The position numbers and the translations under genes were made by a program. The notes below the pieces were generated by a model. The model was not told the origin of the DNA and did not search any database. It saw only the letters and a list, made by a program, of their open reading frames with translations. 11,976 nt of DNA from Candidatus Magasanikbacteria bacterium RIFCSPHIGHO2_02_FULL_47_14. Lineage in GTDB: Bacteria; Patescibacteriota; Patescibacteriia; Magasanikbacterales; UBA922. Positions 1 to 6,913 of this stretch are shown piece by piece; the stretch's first letter is position 1, and every line of letters starts with the position of its first letter. The stretch covers positions 554 to 12,529 of the forward strand of contig MFQB01000013.1 of the NCBI GenBank assembly GCA_001784275.1, read 5' to 3'.

Positions 1-59
1 CGCTTCGTCTTGGCACACGCGCCGAGATTACGCTCCTTCATGTGCGTGGATATGACTGA
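1..59 (+). CDS. Possible C-terminal end of an unidentified gene (partial)
   Basis: The third plus-strand frame is open from the window edge to a TGA at 57-59 and reads LRLGTRAEITLLHVRGYD, which looks protein-like in composition. The window begins inside it, so no family can be named. The strong bidirectional terminator at 157-187 implies a plus-strand gene ending just before it, which supports this reading. The first frame stays open longer, to a TAG inside the terminator, but its product is serine- and proline-rich without any recognisable pattern, so I prefer the shorter frame. Only the upstream sequence could settle this. Confidence 0.3.
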   Translation, partial: LRLGTRAEITLLHVRGYD

Positions 60-78
60 TGGGGGCAGTCACAGTTCG

Positions 79-147
79 TCTTCCGCACCCCCAATTCCAG
101 TGGTACGTGACTATCGTGTATCAGTGGAAGGAGGTGGGTGCGGAAGA
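79..147 (+). other. Long imperfect hairpin, candidate structured RNA or 3' UTR element
   Basis: TCTTCCGCACCC at 79-90 is the exact reverse complement of 136-147, giving a 12-bp outer stem. Inward, 91-92 pairs with 133-134 (T135 bulged), then a small internal loop, TTCCA at 95-99 pairs with TGGAA at 125-129, a G100/G124 mismatch follows, and TGGTACGTGA at 101-110 pairs with TCGTGTATCA at 114-123, closing on the loop CTA. This makes about 29 pairs in a rod of 69 nt. The three non-Watson-Crick pairs (103/121, 107/117, 108/116) are G:U in a plus-strand RNA but would be C/A mismatches in the opposite transcript, so a plus-strand RNA is favoured. Ten bases later the terminator begins. Function unknown. 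Confidence 0.55.
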
Positions 148-156
148 AAAGATATT

Positions 157-187
157 AAAAAAGGCCCCGCTTAGCGGGGCCTTTTTT
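157..187. terminator. Bidirectional rho-independent terminator
   Basis: A perfect 14-bp inverted repeat: AAAAAAGGCCCCGC (157-170), loop TTA (171-173), GCGGGGCCTTTTTT (174-187). The A-tract and T-tract flank a GC-rich 8-bp core, so it works in both directions. It lies 13 nt beyond the stop of the minus-strand AI-2E gene and would also end plus-strand transcripts coming from the left edge. Confidence 0.93.
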
Positions 188-199
188 GGAAAGCGTCAG

Positions 200-1261
200 T
201 TAGTTTCGTCCCAACTCACTTCGATAGTAGTTATCGTAAATTGAAATCACGGAGAGGAAGAGGGACATGATCACCGGTCCGAGCACGAATCCGGAAATAC
301 CGAATAGGAAGATACCACCGAGTGTTGAGAATAAAACGAAGAGGGGATGCATCTGCGTGTCTCGTCCGACCAACATCGGCCGCAAGAGATTATCGATATT
401 ACTGATCAACACAGCGCCAACGATTAAAATTGTAAGTCCTTGCCAGAAGTTTCCAAGTGCAAGCATGATTAATCCAATCGGTAACCATACGAGAAACGAG
501 CCTAGTGCAGGTATCATGGCGACAAAGGTCATAACAATCGCCCAAATGAGAGCGCCTTCAACCCCGGTAATCCAAAAGAGTATACCACCCAAGGCTCCTT
601 GGATGCTGCCCAGAATTAGCGTACTTTTCAGCGTCGCTCGTGCAGTTGAGGTGAACCGTTCGTAGAGCAGCCCTTCATACTTGTCCCCGAGTGGAGAGAG
701 ATGCATGATTCGTTGCAACATCTTTGGTCCGTCTTTCAAAAAGAAGAACAGTGTATACAACATGATAAACGACATGAAGATGAAGCGAATTGAGTTTTGG
801 GTGATAGCGGTCACTTGTTTAAACATGAAGACACTCACAGTTTGTGCTGCACTCACAGCATATTTCGGCCACCCGGCTTTTATCACGTCGACAGCGGAAC
901 CAAGGAAAGGTACATCTTCCAACTGTAAGGTAATATGCTCAACAGAGCCAAAGAAGTCTCCTCCGGAGATTTTTTGATAGAGGTTTGCTGACTCACTCAC
1001 CACAAGAATCGAGAGCAAGCCCAACGGTAAAAATATCGTAATGATGACAACGATAAGGGTTGTCGCTGAACTGATCGATGGAAGTCTTAAATACCGTTCA
1101 AGCCACGTGTAAAATGGTCGGAACATGACTGCCACGACTGCTGCCCAAAAAATCGGATAGGCAAAATACCGGATGATGTACAACACTACGATACCTAAGA
1201 ATATAATCAAGCCAAAAAAGATAAAGGCTCTCATTTTGTTAAAGTCGACTTTGGCAGACAT
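200..1261 (-). CDS. AI-2E family transporter (YdgG/TqsA/PerM superfamily)
   Basis: 353-residue polytopic inner-membrane protein. Hydrophobic segments cover about residues 11-50, 66-90, 158-176, 213-265 and 271-345, the usual two N-terminal helices, soluble middle region (about 90-150) and C-terminal helix cluster of the family. Typical motifs are FFFLKDGP (172-179), a proline-containing segment MIPALGSFLVWLPIG (249-263) and the C-terminal DNLLRPMLVGRD (290-301) followed by the glycine-rich last helices. Family members have been linked to autoinducer-2 export or sodium/proton antiport, so the substrate is open. The ATG at 1261 lies one base after the ATPase stop, so the two genes should be co-transcribed and translationally coupled. 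Length is normal for the family. Confidence 0.9.
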   Translation of the reverse strand: MSAKVDFNKMRAFIFFGLIIFLGIVVLYIIRYFAYPIFWAAVVAVMFRPFYTWLERYLRLPSISSATTLIVVIITIFLPLGLLSILVVSESANLYQKISGGDFFGSVEHITLQLEDVPFLGSAVDVIKAGWPKYAVSAAQTVSVFMFKQVTAITQNSIRFIFMSFIMLYTLFFFLKDGPKMLQRIMHLSPLGDKYEGLLYERFTSTARATLKSTLILGSIQGALGGILFWITGVEGALIWAIVMTFVAMIPALGSFLVWLPIGLIMLALGNFWQGLTILIVGAVLISNIDNLLRPMLVGRDTQMHPLFVLFSTLGGIFLFGISGFVLGPVIMSLFLSVISIYDNYYRSELGRN

Positions 1262-1262
1262 A

Positions 1263-2249
1263 CTAACGGGCTTGTTTAGCTTCTTGAAATACTTTTCGAA
1301 TGATTTCTTCTATCTCAGGCTCATTAATAAGTATATCATCAACAGCAAATTTTGTCAGGATAGTGGAGGCGGTCTCTTTGATGTTTTTCCGGGGCGCGTG
1401 TAACACAATGCGACGAGCGCCATACTCTTTTAAAGTTCCTAACTGAGAAAAGTCAGACTCAGAAACATCTTCGGTAAAGGTTACCTCGAGTTGTTTTGTA
1501 TCAATATATTTTTCCACAAGTGTCCGGAGCCCGCCGTCATACATCAAAGATCCGTGGTTAATAATAATGACTCGCTCGCAGAGTGCTTCCACGTCGTCCA
1601 TGTAGTGCGAAGTCAAAATAATCGTTGTCTTTTTTTCTTTGTTGTACCTTCGTAAAAACTCTCGGATGTTGTTTTGTGACACCACGTCCAGGCCAATGGT
1701 TGGTTCATCGAGAAAGAGGATCTTGGGCGAGTGAATTAAGGCGGCTATTAGCTCTGCCTTCATCCGTTGGCCGAGTGAAAGTTTGCGAACCGGAATATCG
1801 AGAATGTCGCTGATATCCAGCAAGTCAGAAAGCTCTTCAAGAGTTTGTTTGAATTCTGCGTCAGGTATTTCGTAGATTTCTTTATTTAACAAAAAACTTT
1901 CCATGGCCGGGAGGTCCCACCAGAGTTGATTTTTTTGGCCCATCACCAGGGCGAATTGCGTCTGGAATTCTTTTTGTCGTTTCCATGGCGTGAAACCGAG
2001 CACACTCGCTTCGCCACTCGTGGGATAGAGGATTCCGGAGAGCATCTTGAGTGTTGTTGTTTTTCCGGCGCCGTTGGGGCCAAGGAACCCCACAATTTCA
2101 CCTTCCTCAATAGAAAAGGAAACATCCTTTACCGCCTCGGTAAAAAGTTTTTCACGATGAAACAGACTTTTGACAGAGTTCCAAAGGCCGGGCTGTTTTT
2201 TGTAGTATTCGTAGGTTTTGGAGAGGTTGTTGACCTCGATAAGCGACAT
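1263..2249 (-). CDS. ABC transporter ATP-binding protein (ABC-2 export type, COG4586-like)
   Basis: 328-residue cytoplasmic ATPase expected to power an ABC-2 type exporter. Walker A GPNGAGKT is at residues 57-64, a Q-loop glutamine near 105-108 (MGQKNQLWW), the signature LSLGQRMKAE at 157-166 (LSLGQ rather than LSGGQ), Walker B ILFLDEP at 177-183 and the H-loop histidine at 215 (LTSH). The 40-residue insertion before the core (TYEYYKKQPGLWNSVKSLF) and the C-terminal extension of about 90 residues fit the subgroup that pairs with PF06182-type permeases. Such permeases lie at 4262-5862 on the same strand but are separated from it by the OPT gene. The ATG at 2249 has a weak AAGGA five bases upstream. 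All catalytic motifs are intact. Confidence 0.93.
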   Translation of the reverse strand: MSLIEVNNLSKTYEYYKKQPGLWNSVKSLFHREKLFTEAVKDVSFSIEEGEIVGFLGPNGAGKTTTLKMLSGILYPTSGEASVLGFTPWKRQKEFQTQFALVMGQKNQLWWDLPAMESFLLNKEIYEIPDAEFKQTLEELSDLLDISDILDIPVRKLSLGQRMKAELIAALIHSPKILFLDEPTIGLDVVSQNNIREFLRRYNKEKKTTIILTSHYMDDVEALCERVIIINHGSLMYDGGLRTLVEKYIDTKQLEVTFTEDVSESDFSQLGTLKEYGARRIVLHAPRKNIKETASTILTKFAVDDILINEPEIEEIIRKVFQEAKQAR

Positions 2250-2261
2250 AGAAGTTCCTTT

Positions 2262-2270
2262 ATTTTAGCA
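2262..2270 (-). promoter_or_regulatory. Candidate extended -10 promoter for the ATPase/AI-2E pair
   Basis: Read on the minus strand this is TGCTAAAAT, an extended -10 of the same TGnTA form seen before the genes at 5930 and 8682. A weak TTGTGA lies 19 nt upstream as a possible -35. The implied start would leave only a few bases before the ATG at 2249, so the mRNA would be nearly leaderless. The pair needs its own promoter because the OPT gene, on the other strand, separates it from the permeases. Confidence 0.4.
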
Positions 2271-2280
2271 TATTATTTGG

Positions 2281-2298
2281 TTGACATCACAATATAAT
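2281..2298 (+). promoter_or_regulatory. AT-rich junction with promoter-like hexamers, possible OPT promoter
   Basis: TTGACA (2281-2286) and TATAAT (2293-2298) are both perfect hexamers but only 6 nt apart, too close to act as one sigma-70 promoter. TATAAT has no good -35 about 17 nt upstream, and TTGACA has only AAAGAT at the right distance downstream. One of them may still serve the OPT gene, giving a 5' UTR of about 85 nt that contains the hairpin at 2328-2347. The start of GC-rich sequence follows directly. Confidence 0.25.
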
Positions 2299-2327
2299 TG
2301 TGCAAAGATGTTGCCGGTAACTCGGAG

Positions 2328-2347
2328 GGTCCGCCAGGGGGCGGATC
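2328..2347 (+). other. GC-rich hairpin in the OPT leader, followed by a T-run
   Basis: GGTCCGCC (2328-2335) pairs with GGCGGATC (2340-2347), 8 bp including one G:U, around the loop AGGG. A TTTTT run at 2352-2356 starts four bases later, which is further than in a typical intrinsic terminator. It could be a weak attenuator in the OPT leader, the leftover terminator of a donor genome, or part of the CCGCC palindrome family seen elsewhere in this window. Confidence 0.45.
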
Positions 2348-2356
2348 GCTCTTTTT
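2347..2356 (+). repeat. Left copy of a 10-nt direct repeat flanking the OPT gene
   Basis: CGCTCTTTTT, followed after ATA by ACCA. The same 10 bases occur at 4150-4159, followed by CAACCA. The copies bracket the OPT gene closely and both follow GC-rich hairpin-forming sequence. They could be target-site or recombination remnants, or simply similar terminator tails. Confidence 0.4.
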
Positions 2357-2389
2357 ATAACCAGTGTTTCAAGACCGGAGTACCGGAAC

Positions 2390-4123
2390 ATGGCACCGAA
2401 GCCCATCCTCGCCGTCGTCCCCGTGGTCTCTGTAGAGCCGGCAGTCGTCCATCGCCTGACCGCGCGTGCGTTCATCGCCGGGGCGATCCTGGCCATGATC
2501 CTCTGCGCCGTCAACAGCTACCTCACGCTCAGCTTCGGCATCATGGAGGAGGGGCCGGCGATCGCGGCCCTGTTCTTCTTCGCCGCCTTCGTGTGGTCGC
2601 GAAATAAGATCACGGTCGCCGAGATGGTCATCGTCGCCACGATGGGGTCGGCCGGGGGTTCGCTCGGCTTCATCGCGAACTTCTTCGCCGCGAAAGCCAT
2701 GGTGGGCGTCCCGTACACGATCTTCGAGATGACCCTGTTCGGCGTGGTGACGAGCGTCATCGGCCTCGCGGCCGTCATCCTCCTGCGGCAGATCCTCATC
2801 GTCAAGGACGCCGAGCTGCCCGAGGACCAGCGCCTGCCGTGGGTGGGTTCGAAGGCTGTGAAGGGCGTCATCGATGCCCTCGTCGTGCACGGTGACCCCA
2901 AGCAGGCCTGGTATCTGGGCATCTTCATCACGCTCGCGATCGGCTACGTCGTCTCGAACACCGATGGTTTTGGGTTGGTCCCGGACGCGATCATGTTCCC
3001 GGTGGCCGGGCTCGCCGCCTATGGCCTGGGCGTCGCTCTGTCGCCGTTTCTGATCGGCGGCGCCTACCTGATGGGCTTCCGCAGCGCGGTCGGCTTCCTG
3101 GCCGGCGCCGTGGTCCTTCTGCTCATGGCGCCGCACCTGGAGACCCCGGCGGCTCCCCAGAAGTTCGTCTGGCCCGGGATCGCGTTTCTCGTCGCCTCGG
3201 GCATGACCAACCTCCTTCTGCACTGGAAGGTGATCGCGCAGGCGATCATGTCGCTGGCCCATGTCAGTGGCGGCACGGACGACACCCCGATCATGTCCAA
3301 GTGGGGAGTCGTTCTGTTCACCGTCGTCGGTGTCGGCTTCTCCAGCCTGGCGCTGTACTTCTACTTCGAGCTCACGCTTCTGGTCTTGGTCGGCATGATC
3401 GCCGTCGGTGGCCTCGTCCTGAACCTCATCGCTACGCGGGCCGCGGCGCAGACCGCCTTCAACCCGGCGCGTGTCATGGGCATTTTGCTTCAGGGCGTGG
3501 CGGCCGTGCTCGGCGGATCGAGCGTGTCGACCAATCTCGCCGGCGCCGGCATGGTCGCCGGGAGTGGCGCTCAGGCGGGCAATCTCACGGCCGATATGGC
3601 CTACGGCTTCTGGTACAAGGTCCGGGCCTCCTGGCAGTTCTGGACCCAGGCCTTGACCGTCGTCCCGTGTGCCTTTGTCGCGGCCTGGGTGTTTCATCTC
3701 ATCAACACCAACATGTCGCTCAAGCTCGAGGGCGGCGATCTCGCGGCCCCGGTGGCCAAGATCTGGGCGACCATGGGTTTGCTCTTCGACCCGGAGAGCA
3801 ACAAGCAGCTCCCGCCGTTCGCCCTCGAGTCCATGTACGTCGCCGGAACGGTCGGCGTGCTGTGGGCGCTCGGCGAGATGCGGCCGAAGGTCCGCCGGTT
3901 CCTGCCGTGCTCGATTGGCCTCGGCATCGGGCTCATTTTGCCGGTCGTCTACGACATCGGTTTCTTCGCGGGTGGCGTGCTGATGTGGTACGTCCTCGGA
4001 CGCTTCCTCAAGGTGCGCGAGATGACGCTGAACACGATCGCCATCGCCTGCATCGTCGGCGAAGGAATCGGCGGGATCCTCACCGGCGTCCTCAAGACCC
4101 TCGGCGTGATCGCCGCCGGTTGA
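2390..4123 (+). CDS. OPT family oligopeptide/metal-chelate transporter, GC-rich and probably acquired
   Basis: 577-residue membrane protein of the OPT/YSL family, proton-coupled importers of oligopeptides or metal-ligand complexes. Family hallmarks in order: LTARAFIAGAILAMILCAVNS at the first helix (23-43, one residue fewer quoted in practice: LTARAFIAGAILAMILCAVN), LPEDQRLPWVGSKAVKGVI (143-161) as the post-helix loop, AGSGAQAGNLTADMAYGFW (390-408) matching the family AG.xSQAG..xD.K.G motif, LPCSIGLGIGLILP (505-518) and the final IVGEGIGGILTGVL (555-568). It is near-full bacterial length. The ATG at 2390 has GGAG at 2377-2380. Codon third positions are overwhelmingly G or C: 41 of roughly the first 47 codons. 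A sampled line (2701-2760) has 37 of 60 G+C against 28 of 60 at 6001-6060. It runs opposite to both neighbours, which points to horizontal gain. Confidence 0.86.
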   Translation: MAPKPILAVVPVVSVEPAVVHRLTARAFIAGAILAMILCAVNSYLTLSFGIMEEGPAIAALFFFAAFVWSRNKITVAEMVIVATMGSAGGSLGFIANFFAAKAMVGVPYTIFEMTLFGVVTSVIGLAAVILLRQILIVKDAELPEDQRLPWVGSKAVKGVIDALVVHGDPKQAWYLGIFITLAIGYVVSNTDGFGLVPDAIMFPVAGLAAYGLGVALSPFLIGGAYLMGFRSAVGFLAGAVVLLLMAPHLETPAAPQKFVWPGIAFLVASGMTNLLLHWKVIAQAIMSLAHVSGGTDDTPIMSKWGVVLFTVVGVGFSSLALYFYFELTLLVLVGMIAVGGLVLNLIATRAAAQTAFNPARVMGILLQGVAAVLGGSSVSTNLAGAGMVAGSGAQAGNLTADMAYGFWYKVRASWQFWTQALTVVPCAFVAAWVFHLINTNMSLKLEGGDLAAPVAKIWATMGLLFDPESNKQLPPFALESMYVAGTVGVLWALGEMRPKVRRFLPCSIGLGIGLILPVVYDIGFFAGGVLMWYVLGRFLKVREMTLNTIAIACIVGEGIGGILTGVLKTLGVIAAG

Positions 4124-4149
4124 TGGTCGCCTGCTGACCCGGGCCGACC

Positions 4150-4159
4150 CGCTCTTTTT
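4150..4159 (+). repeat. Right copy of a 10-nt direct repeat flanking the OPT gene
   Basis: CGCTCTTTTT, 27 nt after the OPT stop, identical to 2347-2356. Upstream, GGTCG (4125-4129) and CGACC (4145-4149) can form a weak 5-bp stem, so this copy may be the tail of a poor OPT terminator. GC-rich sequence continues to about 4200 and then returns to the AT-richer local composition. Confidence 0.4.
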
Positions 4160-4261
4160 CAACCACACGGACGGCGCGACACGCACACGCGCGTTCGCCC
4201 CGTCCCTTCCCTTATACTCATCTTCTTTAAAAGCAAAATTAGGTGGCGATAAGTGAAGTAT

Positions 4262-5053
4262 CTAGCTCGAAGCACTGGTATAACGCTTCACCGCGACATT
4301 CCACAATAACAACGACGCAAGGAAAATAAATGCACTAAACAAAAATGCGTAGGCAACTCCATACCAAGCCACAAGTCCAAAAAAAGCCGAGGCAGGTATG
4401 TATGCTGAAAACGCAACCGGTACAAAAGACAAAAATAAAATGCGTAGGGTCTTTGGTAAAATATGAAGCGGGTATTTTCCGGCGTCACTAAATGAGATCC
4501 AGAGGTCGTTGATATTATCTATGCGGTAAAACCAAAAGCTGAGCGTATTTAATAACAACCGAACCGAATACGACACAACCAACCCGGCAAGCAAAAGCAA
4601 GATTGCAAGACCCGCCTGTGTTGCTGTTGGAGAAAAGTCGAAGTGCGCCCAAAAAAACACAAACAAAGCCAACTCTATGACAAGGCGCCACACCCCTCTG
4701 ACGCTGATTCTTTCAGTAGTAACAAGAAAAAGGGCACTTACGGGTTTTGTGAAGTAAAAATCAAGTGTGCCATCCGTTACAAGGCTGGGGATTTCAGTTG
4801 TTTTTTGGAACAAGGTCACGGTCAACTCATCAACAAAAATCCAAAAAAATGTCAATGTATATAAGTGTTCTTTTGTCCACCCGCCAATCGACTCAGTGTG
4901 GGTAAAAAGTACCTCGACAAATAAAAAAGTCATGCCCATCCAGAGGACACTGAAGCACAGTCGTATCCAGGTATCTTTTCTGTACTGGGCTTCGTACGAA
5001 ATCGCATTTTTTAAAAAGATAGAGTAGATTCTCAGGTATTTTTTGTATGTCAT
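4262..5053 (-). CDS. ABC-2 type permease, second subunit (PF06182/DUF990-like)
   Basis: 263-residue inner-membrane protein, expected to form the export channel with the permease upstream and the ATPase at 1263-2249. About six hydrophobic segments can be seen, at roughly residues 29-50, 65-85, 118-140, 145-170, 195-225 and 225-255. The pattern QYRKDTWIRLCFSVLW near the N-terminus and DGTLDFYFTKPVSALF (about 93-108) matches the family, in which an rG.LD..l.KPv motif follows the second helix pair. The ATG at 5053 overlaps the TGA of the preceding permease by 4 nt (ATGA), so the two are translationally coupled. The stop is followed after 138 nt by the convergent OPT gene. Substrate unknown. Confidence 0.85.
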   Translation of the reverse strand: MTYKKYLRIYSIFLKNAISYEAQYRKDTWIRLCFSVLWMGMTFLFVEVLFTHTESIGGWTKEHLYTLTFFWIFVDELTVTLFQKTTEIPSLVTDGTLDFYFTKPVSALFLVTTERISVRGVWRLVIELALFVFFWAHFDFSPTATQAGLAILLLLAGLVVSYSVRLLLNTLSFWFYRIDNINDLWISFSDAGKYPLHILPKTLRILFLSFVPVAFSAYIPASAFFGLVAWYGVAYAFLFSAFIFLASLLLWNVAVKRYTSASS

Positions 5054-5862
5054 ACACCAACTCCTTCATAGTGCCGAACTCCTCTTTTCCACATCCAGTG
5101 AATAGTCAGAACAAAGCAAAGCGCCCATCCGACAGCAGCTAAACCTTGTGTCAGGAGCTCCATCCCTGATATTCGTCCAAGATAGACCTGAGCCGGAATA
5201 AAATAAAGATACTGGAAAGGAAGCACAAATGCGATTCGTTGGAGTATCGCCGGGAAAAAAGTGAGTGGAGCAAACTCGCCGCCAAATGTTTTTTCCAGTA
5301 AAAATCGAAGTTGTGCGAGTCCTGTGATCTCACCAAGCCAAAATGTTCCAAGCCCGATTACCGCTTGGAGTGAGTAGGAGATCAGACGGGCGCAGACGAG
5401 GAAGAATAAAAAAGCGGCAAAATGCGTCCAAGAAGCCGGGAGCAGTACATACTCAGGTACTGCAAGATGGAGAGCGGTGAATAACGTAATGGCGACCACT
5501 CCGGACAAGACTCGGAATCCCATTTCTCGCCACTGAAAGTAGAGGAGGTAAGAAATGGGTTTGATTAAAAACTGATTCAAGACGCCTCGCTGAATATCGA
5601 GTTTCATGTATCCGCCAACATGGGAGGTCGCCAAAAGGCCAATCATTAAAATAATGATGTAGTACGTCACCAAATCTGCCCGGCTCATCCCGGCAAGCAT
5701 CTGTCTTTCACCGTAAATGCCAAGCCACAGAAATGGCATGATAGTAATTGTCACCGTATCCACCAAAATCCAAATAATAACTCGGCCTCGGAAAATGAGG
5801 TTCCGCTTCATGTTCATTGTCATGCACGAGAGATACTTGCCCATGGAAGCTGTTTTTATCAC
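5050..5862 (-). CDS. ABC-2 type permease, first subunit (PF06182/DUF990-like)
   Basis: 270-residue inner-membrane protein and partner of the permease at 4262-5053. It has about six hydrophobic segments (roughly 27-50, 66-82, 115-135, 140-165, 165-185 and 205-260) and the motif KLDIQRGVLNQFLIKPISYL (86-105), the counterpart of the DGTLDFYFTKP motif in its partner. The given start is GTG at 5862. An ATG at 5844 (264 residues) is the likelier start if the TACAAT at 5868-5873 is the -10 element, because transcription would then begin near 5861. Neither start has a clear Shine-Dalgarno site. It is the first gene of a minus-strand unit and divergent from 5930. Confidence 0.85.
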   Translation of the reverse strand: MIKTASMGKYLSCMTMNMKRNLIFRGRVIIWILVDTVTITIMPFLWLGIYGERQMLAGMSRADLVTYYIIILMIGLLATSHVGGYMKLDIQRGVLNQFLIKPISYLLYFQWREMGFRVLSGVVAITLFTALHLAVPEYVLLPASWTHFAAFLFFLVCARLISYSLQAVIGLGTFWLGEITGLAQLRFLLEKTFGGEFAPLTFFPAILQRIAFVLPFQYLYFIPAQVYLGRISGMELLTQGLAAVGWALCFVLTIHWMWKRGVRHYEGVGV

Positions 5863-5867
5863 TTGGT

Positions 5868-5873
5868 ATTGTA
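5868..5873 (-). promoter_or_regulatory. Candidate -10 element for the permease operon
   Basis: Minus-strand TACAAT preceded by GT. No convincing -35 is visible about 17 nt upstream. It lies in the 67-nt divergent gap between the permease operon and the plus-strand gene at 5930, and its position favours the ATG at 5844 as the permease start. Confidence 0.35.
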
Positions 5874-5898
5874 ACGTATATTGTTCCGTTGAGCTATA

Positions 5899-5907
5899 TG
5901 GTATACT
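5899..5907 (+). promoter_or_regulatory. Extended -10 promoter for the 5930 membrane-protein/pilB unit
   Basis: TGGTATACT is an extended -10 (TG, one base, TATACT). TTGTTC at 5881-5886 is a weak -35 with a 15-nt gap. Transcription would start near 5914, leaving about 16 nt before the ATG at 5930 and no Shine-Dalgarno site. The same TGGTATA core precedes the gene at 8682. Confidence 0.6.
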
Positions 5908-5929
5908 ATAGGAAACTTCCTTTATTCTT

Positions 5930-6913
5930 ATGACAGAACCAACATATCGCCAAGCGTTGGCGCATGGTTTGCAACTCGTTTGGCGTCACAAACAGTTATG
6001 GCTGCTCGGTTTTTTTGCCACATTTCTAGGCCAGGTCGGACTGACCGATTTTATCGTTAAATTTTTCGTCGTGACAAAACAATATGTGGCATATCCACTT
6101 TTGTTTCAGACCCCGAGATTGCTGAAAATAGTGGGGCAAGGGTTTGTGGACATGGAGTTGTCAGCCGATCAGTGGTTGTGGCTAACCTGGCTCGGTATTT
6201 TTTTTCTCGCAGCCTTTTTTATGCTGGTGTTTGTTGCCACGGCTTCTCAAGGAGCATTGATTTCAGGAATCTCAACATTTATTAAGCGCCCGCACAAAGG
6301 TCATATCAACACTGAGAATGCCTGGAAAGAAGGTCGCCGGCACTTCGGTCGCCTGTTTTTTCTCCAGATATTGAAAAGAGTTGTGCTGTGGGCACTGGTG
6401 ACCGTCGTCGGCTTTGGATTATTTGTCGCTGTCACCACAACCAGTCGGGTCGACCATGTACTGTTTTCTTTCCTATTTCTTCTTGGCGGTTTGTTCGCAG
6501 TCATTCTCTCTTTTATCTTTCTGTACTCAGCGGCGTATGTTGTGATTGAAGAGTATGGGGTCAGCGAAGCGTTGCGAGCCTCTTGGCGCTTGTTTATTAA
6601 CCATTGGCTCGTTTCTTTGGAGATCGGGTTTATTCTTTTTTTGGCAAATCTGATCGCCGGCGCGATCGTTGGTGTCGGTATGGTATTTTTTGTTCTTGAA
6701 CTGGCTGTCGTATGGTTTTTTGGTTTGTTTGTCGGTGGGCCGATTTTCTGGTCGATCGGGCTGCTGGTTGCCTCTGCAATTTTTGTGACATTTGTCATCT
6801 TCCTTGGAACGCTTCTCACGACCTTTACGACATCGGTTTGGACATATTTGTTTATGAAGATGCATAAAGAAGGCATCCGAAGCCGGCTGGTTCACCTTTT
6901 TCGTCATGTCTGA
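5930..6913 (+). CDS. Polytopic membrane protein with three related segments, function unknown
   Basis: 327 residues, with about six to eight hydrophobic segments (near 23-47, 82-112, 148-168, 177-206, 228-268 and 275-308). Three stretches share an amphipathic helix leading into a membrane segment: YRQALAHGLQLVWRHKQLWL (6-25), ENAWKEGRRHFGRLFFLQIL (129-148) and SEALRASWRLFINHWLVSLE (212-231). This repeated A..xW+L....W.. pattern resembles the membrane-domain proteins related to glycerophosphodiester phosphodiesterase membrane regions (PF10110-like), but no catalytic residues are visible and I cannot assign a function. The C-terminus is basic. The reading frame overlaps pilB by 8 nt, so the two are co-transcribed and the protein may act with the ATPase. 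Confidence 0.75.
   Translation: MTEPTYRQALAHGLQLVWRHKQLWLLGFFATFLGQVGLTDFIVKFFVVTKQYVAYPLLFQTPRLLKIVGQGFVDMELSADQWLWLTWLGIFFLAAFFMLVFVATASQGALISGISTFIKRPHKGHINTENAWKEGRRHFGRLFFLQILKRVVLWALVTVVGFGLFVAVTTTSRVDHVLFSFLFLLGGLFAVILSFIFLYSAAYVVIEEYGVSEALRASWRLFINHWLVSLEIGFILFLANLIAGAIVGVGMVFFVLELAVVWFFGLFVGGPIFWSIGLLVASAIFVTFVIFLGTLLTTFTTSVWTYLFMKMHKEGIRSRLVHLFRHV

Noticed and set aside
79..147. Integron attC-like recombination site
   Set aside because: The imperfect hairpin shape is similar, but the GTTRRRY and RYYYAAC core sites are missing and no integrase or cassette array is present.
59..244. A 61-residue plus-strand frame running through the hairpin and terminator
   Set aside because: It crosses the rod-like hairpin and the perfect bidirectional terminator and enters the antisense of the AI-2E gene, so it cannot be a normal gene.
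3301..4137. A 278-residue plus-strand frame inside the OPT gene
   Set aside because: Arginine-rich with no motif. It is an out-of-frame shadow caused by high GC.
2369..4186. A 605-residue minus-strand open frame opposite the OPT gene
   Set aside because: It is highly charged, low in hydrophobic residues and rich in R, D, G, E and H, as expected of an antisense shadow of a GC-rich gene. The plus-strand frame has clear OPT motifs.
4208..4261. Plus-strand TATACT followed by a short GTG frame
   Set aside because: It reads into the antisense of the permease and has no -35 element or coding features. It may be a relict promoter, but nothing supports it.
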